A stretch of 64,000 nucleotides of DNA from Oryzias latipes (taxonomy: Eukaryota; Chordata; Actinopteri; Beloniformes; Adrianichthyidae): positions 593,376 to 657,375 of the forward strand of contig NC_019859.2 of the NCBI RefSeq assembly GCF_002234675.1. The letters run 5' to 3'. Made by a program: the position numbers and the translations under genes. The notes beneath the pieces are model-generated. The model ran no database searches, was not told where the DNA came from, and saw nothing but the letters and a program-made list of their open reading frames with translations. Of this stretch, positions 47,701-57,000 are shown piece after piece (position 1 is the first letter of the stretch; each line of letters starts with the position of its first letter).

Positions 47701-50700
47701 CTCCATACCTGGCACCCAGGTGACCTCCATCTCCATGTCTTTGTCCTCCTTCTGGTCTTTGTCCTGGACGCTCTTCAGCAGCTCTCTGTACTTGGAGATT
47801 TGCTCCTCACTCCTCCTCTTCTTCGTCTCGCTGACAGCTGCCTCTGTGGAAGGAGGAGCAGATCAGTTCCATTCCACAGAGGGACCCCTCCCTGAAAGCT
47901 CCGGTCCCACCTCCCCCCGTGTCCGGCTCCTCTCCACTCAGAGCCTCCTCTTCCTCACTGGAGGAGGCCAGGTAGGCCCTGAAGTCCATGTCCAGGAGCT
48001 CGTCTTTGTTGAACTTTCGGTTGAGGGCGGTCAGGCGCTCGTGGTCGGTCTCGTCCCACGTCAGCTGCACCTGGTTGGAGGAACACGCGTTAGTGTCTGG
48101 GAGGGAGCAGAAACCGCTGAGACGGTCTCACCTTGGAGGTGGCGGCGGCTGAGGAGGTGAAGAGTTTGGGCGTGAACGCAGAGGGATTGACGTGGGTCGC
48201 CTCGTCTCTGGGCTCCTCGTCAAACGTCATGTCTTCAGGAACGAACCTGTTGGGCTCAGAGTCGGTCAGACGTGTGCGGCGGCGGCGGCTGAAGGACGGC
48301 CAGACGAGCGTACCGGAGGTCCAACACGGAGCAGCTGCTCTCGTACTCAAAGCCGTCGCACTCCTCGTAGATCTTTGCCGCCGTGTCGACCGAGTCGCAC
48401 TCCACCACGGCGTAGAAGTACTTCAGGCGCTTGAACTGGTAGTCGCGGATCTTCTCCCTGTGAACCCTGAGAGGAGGTGATGAGAAGGAGCTGCAGCAAA
48501 GTTCCCGCCCTCTGTGAGGAGGCGCAGCAGATGCCAGCATGACATCATCATGACAGCAGCACTTACCTCTCCTCCTCCGTGTCTTCCTCGGAATCTTCTG
48601 GAAGGGCCTTGAGCTCCGGTGGTCCCCGGGCCTCCTCCTCCTTCAGCCTCTCTTTCCCAAATTCTGACGGGTAGATCTGAGCAACACCCAGAATGCATTG
48701 CTGTTAGAACGCCGTTGCTGACCACGCCCCTTCCATCAGAATGGGTCCCACGGGCCGCCTCACCCTCACAGACAGCACGGCGCCCCCTTTAGGTGCAAAC
48801 GAGCCGAACAGAACCAGCAGGTCCCGGGCCTTCATGCGGTCCCAGTCCATGTTGCAGACGGCCAGCCGAGTCGAAGCCTGACCCAACAGAACCGGGTCAA
48901 ACAGATCCACAACGGTCACCCCCTCCCCTCCCTCTGAGGCGGACCCACCTGTTCGCCCCGTGGAGCGTCCTTGCACAGCTCTCCCCAGTCATGCTCCAGC
49001 TCCTCTTCCTCCCTCCTGAGGATGGCGTCCACCTCATCCTCCTCATCTTCGTCTGAGCTGGTCTCCACGTTCCCCTTCCCCCGGGCCAGGTCCGGTCCAC
49101 TATCGCTGTCGTCCTCAGAATCCAGACTGGACGACTCCTCCTCATCGGACCGCCTCGCTTCGTGGCGCTTCCCCTCCTCAGCTTCATCACCAGCAGACAG
49201 CTCCTCGTCTTCATCACCTTAGAACAAGAGAAACAGCATCAGAGGATCTTCTGGAGGCCCGATGAAGATCTGAGCTCCATCGCTTCCCGTTCTGACCTCA
49301 GGGTCACAAACATGTTCTCCGTTCGTTTTTCCTGGTTTAACGGAACAAAGTTTTTCTGTTTTTCATCTGCTGTCGCCATGGAAACGCAGCAAAGACGGGT
49401 CAGGGGCTCAGCTGTGGGACAGTGTCTGGCCAAGGAGTTTAATGAGGGACCACCTGGACCGTAAACGAAACACCCGCCTGAGGCTACGAGAACCCTGTCA
49501 GAACCAAAGACAACCATCAGAACCATAGAGAACCATGAAACCGATCAGAACCATAGAGAACCATCAGAACGACATGGCGCGACAGTGGCTCAGGTGGTTG
49601 AGCGGGTCGTCCAATGATCGAAGGGTTGGCGGTTCGATCCCCGCTCCCCCCAGCCAAATGTCGTTGTGTCCTTGGGCAAGACACTTCCCCCTCCTTGCCT
49701 CCAGTGTGGCTCCACTGGTGTGTGAATGTGCATGTATGATCCCGGTGATGGTCAGAGGGGCCGTAGGCGGGAACTGGCAGCCAGGCCTCTGTCAGTCTGC
49801 CCCAGGGCAGCTGTGGCTACAACCGTAACTACCATCACCAAGAATGAATGAGGAGGGAATGAATAATGGACACAATGTAAGAACTTTGGATGTCTTGAAA
49901 ATCGCAGATAAGTCCAATCCATAGAACCAATCAGAACCAAAGAGGACCAGCAGAACCTGTCAGAACCAAAGAGAACCATCAAACGGATCAGAACCAAAGA
50001 GGACCATCAGAACGATAGAGAACCATCAAACCGATCAGAACCAAAGAGGACCATCAGCACCAGTCAGAACCAAAGAGGACCATCAGAACCATAGAGAACC
50101 ATCAAACCGATCAGAACCAAAGAGGACCATCAGCACCAGTCAGAACCAAAGAGGACCAGCAGAAACAGTCAGAACCAAAGAGAACCATCAAACGGATCAG
50201 AACCAAAGAGGACCATCAGAACGATAGAGAACCATCAGAACCGGTCAGAACCAAAGAGGACCATCAGAACCATAGAGAACCATCAAACCGATCAGAACCA
50301 AAGAGGACCATCAGCACCAGTCAGAACCAAAGAGGACCAGCAGAACCTGTCAGAACCAAAGAGAACCATCAAACGGATCAGAACCAAAGAGGACCATCAG
50401 AACGATAGAGAACCATCAGAACCGGTCAGAACCAAAGAGGACCATCAGAACCATAGAGAACCATCAAACCGATCAGAACCAAAGAGGACCACCAGCACGA
50501 TAGAGAACCATCAGAACCGGTCAGAACCAAAGAGGACCACCAGAACCATAGAGAACCATCAGAACCAAAGAAGACCACCAGAACCAAAGAGAACCAGCAG
50601 AACCAAAGAGGACCATCAGAACCAAAGAGAACCATCAGAACCGATAAGAACCAAAGAGGACCATCAGAACCATAGAGAACCATCAGAACTGGTCAGAACC

Positions 50701-52943
50701 AAAGAGAACCATCAGAGCCGGTCAGAACCAAAGAGAACCATCAGAACCATAGAGAACCATCAAACCGATCAGAACCAAAGAAGACCATCAGCACGATAGA
50801 GAACCATCAAACCGATCAGAACCAAAGAGGACCATCAGAACCAAAGAGAACCATCAGAACCGATAAGAACCAAAGAGGACCATCAGAACCATAGAGAACC
50901 ATCAGAACTGGTCAGAACCAAAGAGAACCATCAGAGCCGGTCAGAACCAAAGAGAACCATCAGAACCATAGAGAACCATCAAACCGATCAGAACCAAAGA
51001 AGACCATCAGCACGATAGAGAACCATCAGAACCGGTCAGAACCAAAGAGGACCACCAGTACCATAGAGAACCATCAGAACCGGTCAGAACCAAAGAAGAC
51101 CACCAGAACCAAAGAGAACCAATCAGAACCAAAGAGGACCATCAGAACCAAAGAGAACCATCAGAACCGATAAGAACCAAAGAGGACCATCAGAGCCGGT
51201 CAGAACCAAAGAGAACAGTCAGAACCAAAGAGGACCATCAGAACTAGGGGTGTCAGAAAAAAATCGATTGGGTAAAATATCGCAATAGTTCATTTGGCAA
51301 TACTTGTATGGATTCAAAATGCTGCCAGATCGATGTTTATTTAATTATTTCTGAGCGTCCTTCAGCGTCTGACTCTTGTTGTCCACTTCACCCTCCGACC
51401 TCTAGTTGGCAGCAGAGAACATGGAGCCTCTTTGAGCAGCTCTACTCTGCACAAGACAACAGGAAGACTGCAGCCAGAGGCAGCTGGTTCTGTTGTTACG
51501 AGACATGAACTACTTCGTTTTTACTTGAAGGGATACTAGACAGAAACTCTGAACCATGTTGCTGCCAGTAAGATAGAAAAACGAGGATTTCTGTGCTTTT
51601 TAGCGGCTCAGATAAATAAGATAGACAATGAAGCACGGCAGCAGCTAATAGGCTAATGCGCTTAGCATCTGCTAACATGCTAGCAAAGCGGGCTAAAGTT
51701 CTGCAGAACCTCCCAGCAACAGATTCTAGTTTAGTGACCTGATGGATCAGAGGGATGTGTACATCGCTCTGAAAAAGGCTGACTGTGGTGATCAGTGTTA
51801 CCAGTTCCTTCTGTGTGTGAGAAGCGTGTCTGCAAAGGTGCAGCAGAGCAGACTGTAAACATACAAAGCACCTTTTTTGTTACATTAAAGCAACTTTCCT
51901 TCCTTCTGTCCTGCTGCCTCATCATCACACTTTATTGTTTCTGGAAAAAAACAGTTTGCCCCCCCCCCACCCCTTTATTTTGGAAGCACCATTCAGGCCC
52001 CAGAACCGTTGAAAAGCACTAGAGAAGCTACATTAATGCTGAAAATAAACAGCATTTTATTTCCCCAAAAGACACTTATTGGTTAAGGAACATTCATTCT
52101 TTGTTTTTTCTTACACTGAAAAATATATATTTATGTTTTAAATCAGACAATGTTGACTTCCCTTTCTATGTTTTAACTTACCAAAATAAAAGCACTATGA
52201 ACTTATATATGAGATACAGTTGCAGTGCTTAACATTAACATTGTGATCATTAAATAAACTGAATTTGACCATTTTATTACAGTGGAAGACATTAAGATTC
52301 AGGTAAAGTTTTTTCAAAGTCCTTAAAAAAACAGAAAGGAAATATGTTTTGGTAAAGTATCGGGATACGTATCGTATCGCCAGACTCTTGCCAATACACA
52401 CCCCCAATCAGAACCGGTCAGAACCACTGATCTAACAGCTTCGGTCCTGCGTGATCCGGCCAATCAGAAGGCCTCTATGTGTGGGCGGGGCCAGTCGCCG
52501 TGTGGCGTTACTGCTCCAGCTTTAGTCCAGCATGCCAGCAGTCTTCCTCGGTCTCTGCAGCTTTATGGCGTTGACACAGATGTTCTTCTGTGAGGATGAA
52601 GTTCAACCAAAAGCTCCTCACCTTCATCATCATCATCATCGTCTCCTCTTCCTCGCGGTTCAGCTTCATCTTCTCTGACCTTCGTCCTCCCCTCCTCCTC
52701 CTCCTCTTCATCGGAGTCAGACAGCTGGTAGAAGCGCCTCAGGTCTTCGGCGGTGGAGTGGCTGACGGGTCGGCCCCGTTTGTCCACCGTCTGTTTCACC
52801 TTGAAGCGCTGGTCGTGGAACATGGACCGGAACCGTTTGTCAATACTGATCTTACGGTCCCGCTCAGGCATCTCCCAGAACCGTGGGTCCTTCTGGACCC
52901 GGAGGAATCGTGGATCGCCGTCCTTCATCTTCTGGGACGACAT
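44732..52943 (-). CDS. esf1: ESF1 nucleolar pre-rRNA processing protein, 13 coding exons, 725 aa
   Basis: Nucleolar factor needed for early 18S rRNA processing. Minus-strand exons: 52622-52943, 48949-49217, 48764-48877, 48567-48676, 48314-48466, 48132-48246, 47911-48070, 47709-47843, 46669-46784, 46354-46450, 46025-46104, 45802-45954 and 44732-45085. All phases agree (2178 nt). The N-terminus has [20 protein letters not shown] and [16 protein letters not shown]. The acidic linker has [18 protein letters not shown]. The core has [36 protein letters not shown] and [17 protein letters not shown]. The C-terminal NUC153 motif is [20 protein letters not shown], and the end is QFQARKKQK. The acceptor TTTCTTCCAG sits one base before the ATG, so a non-coding exon probably lies near the ndufaf5 promoter. 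It is shorter than human ESF1 (about 851 aa), mainly in the charged linkers. Confidence 0.95.
45285..45668. repeat. 23-bp GC-rich minisatellite, about 16-17 copies, in the last esf1 intron
   Basis: The unit AAGGACCCCGGCGGGGTCAC plus CGT is repeated with substitutions such as GACTCTGGC and GACTGCGGC. Each consensus unit holds the inverted repeat GACCCC-GGC-GGGGTC. It lies between coding exons 12 and 13. Confidence 0.93.
46204..46260 (+). repeat. Dispersed direct repeat, copy 1 of 2
   Basis: This 57-bp block starting AACGTCTCCAGGAACAGCGA matches 47401-47457 with one mismatch (CACG versus CATG). Weaker similarity extends about 12-15 bp upstream (GTCAGAGTTC). Copy 1 is in the intron between esf1 exons 10 and 11. 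Confidence 0.9.
47401..47457 (+). repeat. Dispersed direct repeat, copy 2 of 2
   Basis: Same 57-bp block as 46204-46260, 1197 bp away, in esf1 intron 8. It is followed directly by GTGGTACCAC and the 32-bp palindrome, which copy 1 lacks. Confidence 0.9.
47469..47500. repeat. Perfect 32-bp palindrome
   Basis: The arms AGTTACTGTGGTAACT and AGTTACCACAGTAACT are exact reverse complements with no spacer. A shorter palindrome, TGTGGTACCACA, lies just to the left and at about 47373. Confidence 0.92.
49575..49905 (+). mobile_element. tRNA-derived SINE (V-SINE/AFC-like) in esf1 intron 1
   Basis: The 5' part has an A-box-like TGGCTCAGGTGG and a B-box-like GGTTCGATCCC, spaced as in a pol III promoter. 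The body has the teleost SINE core words CCTTGGGCAAGACACTTCCC, CTCTGTCAGTCTGCCCCAGG and GCTGTGGCTACAA. The tail CTTTGGATGTCTTGAAAA resembles the usual CGCTTT..GTCTTGAAAAGCGC end. Orientation is opposite to esf1. The degenerate A and B boxes suggest an old copy. Confidence 0.8.
49906..51236. repeat. Degenerate GAACC-rich minisatellite in esf1 intron 1
   Basis: Repeats of CAGAACCAAAGAGGACCATC and AGAACCATAGAGAACCATCA alternate in irregular order, with blocks of about 200-250 bp recurring. Similar words occur upstream of the SINE at 49490-49570, so the SINE seems to have been inserted into this repeat. Confidence 0.9.
51245..52406. mobile_element. Non-autonomous hAT-like DNA transposon with 8-bp target duplication
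   Basis: The left end is TAGGGGTGTC and the right end ACACACCCCCA, giving short imperfect TIRs. Both ends are flanked by ATCAGAAC (51237-51244 and 52407-52414), an 8-bp target duplication as expected for hAT. The ends also carry the inverted words GGTAAAATATCG..CAATACTTG and GGTAAAGTATCGG..GCCAATAC. No transposase frame is visible in the 1.16 kb. The flanking sequence is itself an ATCAGAACC-rich repeat, so the duplication could be partly fortuitous. Confidence 0.65.
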
Positions 52944-52984
52944 GCTGGAAGAAACCACAGAACCCGAGATCAGAACAAACGGAG

Positions 52985-53262
52985 CGCCAGTCAGAACCAC
53001 AGGCTGCAGAACCACAGGTACTTCCCGGCAGAACCACAGGCTGCAGAACCACAGGTACGTCCCGTCAGAACCACAGGTACGTCCCGGCAGAACCACAGGC
53101 TGCAGAACCACAGGTACGTCCCGTCAGAACCACAGGCTGGAGACCCACAGGTACGTCCCGGCAGAACCACAGGCTGCAGAACCACAGGTACGTCCCGGCA
53201 GAACCACAGGCTGCAGAACCACAGGTACGTCCCGTCAGTCAGAACCACAGGTACGTCCCGTC
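52985..53262. repeat. 37-bp compound minisatellite upstream of esf1 exon with the ATG
   Basis: A 15-bp word CAGAACCACAGGCTG alternates with a 22-bp word based on CAGAACCACAGGTACGTCCC, about 7-8 rounds. It lies between the acceptor in front of the esf1 ATG and the shared promoter, so it is probably intronic in the esf1 5' UTR. Confidence 0.88.
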
Positions 53263-53439
53263 ACCAATAGGAGAACCAGAAATAGAAAACCGGGTTCAGT
53301 CCAGTTCTGAAAACAGTTTTAGTTTCTGATCTTCAGAACCGGAACCGGGCCGGGACTCTGAGATAAGTTGAAGCATGAAACTAGGATCCGTAAATTGATG
53401 CTGCGTTCAGCCCTGGACCGAGCCCGGTACCCGAGGCTT

Positions 53440-54071
53440 CACACCGAACTTTGTTAATTATTTTAGGTCTGCTGACAGACATTAAGTCCAGCAGAATTCC
53501 GTAATCTTTACATTAAAGGTTCGCGGTTTTGTCGTGACGGACCTCGGAACCAGAACTCCGGTATCCGGCGGGAAAGCACCGAGGAGGAAACCTACGGCTG
53601 AAAATAATAATGAAGAACGTTTACCTTTGCTTTTAGCACGTGCTTTCCCAGCATGCACCTCTGCCGTTACCCTCTGTTTCCCCGCCTTCTTGTTCCAATG
53701 GAAAGCGACGTGGGACAAACTTCCCGAAATCGCTGCAAAACGAACTCGTTTAACAAACAGTATAAAAACAGACATTTTTACGGATATTTCGTAACAAAAC
53801 GACACTTTGACATCATTTTATTTTACAAATGGTCTCAATTAAATTAGTGTTTCAAACCGACATGTCTTCGTAGGTGACCTGTCAACACAAACGGCGACCG
53901 TCCCGGTCACCTCCAGGGCCCAGGCTGACACCGAAACTCTGCGCTTATGGCAGAGTCTCTTACCAGGTTCTGATCCGGTTCCGCAATTTCCCACAGACCC
54001 AAACAGATCCGGGTCCGGGTTTCTGCTCCGTCCTTCTTCAGGAAGCTGCTGCTGTCAGAGAGGACGAAGAC
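53440..54071. promoter_or_regulatory. Shared esf1/ndufaf5 divergent promoter region with a ZNF143/STAF motif
   Basis: The two genes are transcribed outwards; their ATGs are 1.1 kb apart. TTCCCAGCATGCAC at 53645-53658 is a close match to the ZNF143/STAF core that is frequent in bidirectional TATA-less promoters. No TATA box is evident. The precise start sites cannot be read from the sequence. Confidence 0.55.
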
Positions 54072-57000
54072 ATGAGGAGCAGAGGAGGCTTCAGAGTCCT
54101 GCAGAGGCTGCGGAGGGCTGCGGTCTGTGCGGCGGGGGGCCCCGGGACGGGGCTGGGGGGCCCCGGGACGGGGCTGGGGGGGCCCGGGACGGGGCTGGGG
54201 GGGCCCGGAGCCTGCAGGAGGCTGTCGGGCTCCGTGATCGTCTTCAACCGGGAGATGAAGAAGCGGCAGAAGGACTGGGCCGCCTCCCTGCAGGATGGAC
54301 AGCAGTACGACTACCTGAGGGACGAGGTGAGGAGACGGGGGAGGGGGGTGGGGGGGGGGGGTAATCTTCATACAGAACCTCCAAGTTCTATCTAAACAAA
54401 CCTTCTGGACCCGGGAGAGACCCGGATCTGGAGAATCCTCTGGGGGTGGGGGGTGTTCTAGTTCATTGGATACACCAATCCTGGTAAACAGCTGCAGGGG
54501 AGTTTTGCTTCATTTCCCTCCATTCTGGTCGCTCAGCGTTGGTGAAACATACCTGGAACATACCTGGAACATACCTGGAACATAGCTGGAACATAGCTGG
54601 AACATAGCTGGAACATACCTGGAACATAGCTGGAACATAGCTGGAACATAGCTGAGACAAACATGTTGTGCGACTCTGTCCACGTTTGGGTAACAAACTT
54701 CTTCTCATGTCTGTTGGCAGGTTGGCAGCCGAGTGGCGGATCGGGTTTATGACATTGCAAGGTGGGTTCTGAGTAGATCCAGACAGTGAGGTCCTGCTGT
54801 ACTCAGAGGAACCGCCTCTGTGGCATTGAATGCTTCTGTCTATGTGAAGAAGTATCCAGTCTGACCCAAGATCAATGAAGAAGAGGAGTCTGGATCCGTC
54901 TGCAGAACAGCCGTGTGTCGTTGTGCGTCCGTCAGCTTCCAGCTCACACTCTTCTTCCTGCTCTCCGGTTCCGTAGGACGTTTCCTCTGGCGTTAGACAT
55001 CGGAGCAGGAAAGAGTCACATCGCCCAGCATCTGACTGAGGTCAGTGTGAGAACCTTCATGTGGAGGTTGTGGTCTGAGCCAAAGCTCAGCTGACTGCTG
55101 TCGTTTCAGGAGGTGGTGGAGCGTCTCCTCCTGACCGACGTCTCCCAGCAGGCTCTGGTGAGTTCTGGAGGCCCGGTTTCATCCTCGGTGCTCCACAGTC
55201 TCTGAGGCCTCAAACGGGACTTTTCTGGTTCTCCTGACTGCAGAGGCAGAGGCGGCGGACCCCGATGGCGACGCGGTGCGTTCTGGCTGACGAGGAGTTC
55301 CTGCCGTTTCAGGAGAACAGCTTTGACCTGGTGGTGAGCAGCCTGAGGTGGGTCAGGAGGCCTCACTTCCTGTTATGCTCGGCTTTGTTTCATGATGACA
55401 TTTGTAATCTTTTGTCTGCTTCAGTCTGCATTGGATCAACGACCTGCCCGGGGCTCTCAAACAGGTGACACACGCCGACCTCACAGGCTGACCTGGAGCT
55501 CCGAGTCGCTCAGACTGTCCCCTCCCCTCAGATCCACCAGGTGCTGAAGCCGGACGGCGTGTTCATCGGGGCCATGGTGGGCGGGGAGACGCTGTACGAG
55601 CTGCGCTGTTCGCTGCAGCTGGCCGAGACGGAGAGGGAGGGGGGGTTCTCCCCCCACGTGTCGCCCTTCACTGCCGTCACGGACCTGGGAAACCTGCTGG
55701 GCCGGGCCGGCTTCACCATGCTGACCGTGGTGAGAGTCCGTCAGCCAATCGGTGCCTGAGGTGAGGTTTTCTCAAGCTCCAGTGGGAGGAGTCTGACGGC
55801 GGTGTTTGTTTCTGAAGGACGTGGATGACGTGCAGGTCCACTATCCAGGAATCATGGAGGTCATGACGGATCTGCAAGGTACAGACCGCCAAGCCGCTGC
55901 CGCCATCAGGTTAACGCGGAAGAGCTGCCCAATCACTGATGTCTGGTGCACGAGTGTGGTGTGCACGAGTGTGGTGTGCACGAGTGTGGTGTGCACGAGT
56001 GTGATGTGCACGAGGGTGGTGTGCACGAGGGTGGTGTGCACGAGTGTGATGTGCACGAGTCTGGTGTGCACGAGTGTGATGTGCACGAGTGTGGTGTGCA
56101 CGAGTGTGGTGTGCACGAGTGTGGTGTGCACGAGTGTGATGTGCACGAGTGTGGTGTGCACGAGTGTGGTGTGCACGAGTGTGATGTGCACGAGTGTGGT
56201 GTGCACGAGTGTGATGTGCACGAGTGTGGTGTGCACGAGTGTGATGTGCACGAGTGTGGTGTGCACGAGTGTGATGTGCACGAGTGTGGTGTGCACGAGT
56301 GTGGTGTGCACGAGTGTGATGTGCACGAGTGTGATGTGCACGAGTCTAGTGTGCACGAGTGTGTTGTGCACGAGTGTGGTGTGCACGAGTGTGTTGTGCA
56401 CGAGTGTGGTGTGCACGTGTGTGGTGTGCACGAGTGTGGTGTGCACGAGTGTGATGTGCACGAGTCTGGTGTGCACGAGTCTGGTGTGCACGAGTGTGGT
56501 GTGCACGAGTGTGGTGTGCACGAGTCTGGTGTGCACGAGTCTGGTGTGCACGAGTGTGATGTGCACGAGTGTGGTGTGCACGAGTGTGATGTGCACGAGT
56601 GTGGTGTGCACGAGTGTGGTGTGCACGAGTGTGGTGTGCACGAGTGTGATGTGCACGAGTGTGATGTGCACGAGTGTGGTGTGCACGTGTGTGATGTGCA
56701 CGAGTCTGGTGTGCACGAGTGTGATGTGCACGAGTCTGGTGTGCACGAGTCTGGTGTGCACGAGTGTGATGTGCACGAGTCTGGTGTGCACGAGTGTGGT
56801 GTGCACGAGTCTGGTGTGCACGAGTGTGGTGTGCACGAGTCTGGTGTGCACGAGTGTGATGTGCACGAGGGTGGTGTGCACGAGTGTGATGTGCACGAGT
56901 GTGATGTGCACGAGTGTGGTGTGCACGAGTGTGGTGTGCACGAATGTGGTGTGAACGAGTGTGGTGTGCACGAGTGTGGTGTGCACGAGTGTGGTGTGCA

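Larger units (their letters stand above)
46785..47708. other. esf1 intron 8 (924 bp) with a duplicated block and a long palindrome
   Basis: No exon is visible here. The intron contains the second copy (47401-47457) of a block also found at 46204-46260, and a perfect 32-bp palindrome at 47469-47500. Confidence 0.7.

Noticed and set aside
49575-49650. Possible tRNA gene
   Set aside because: A- and B-box-like sequences are present, but the segment does not fold as a full tRNA and continues into a SINE body.
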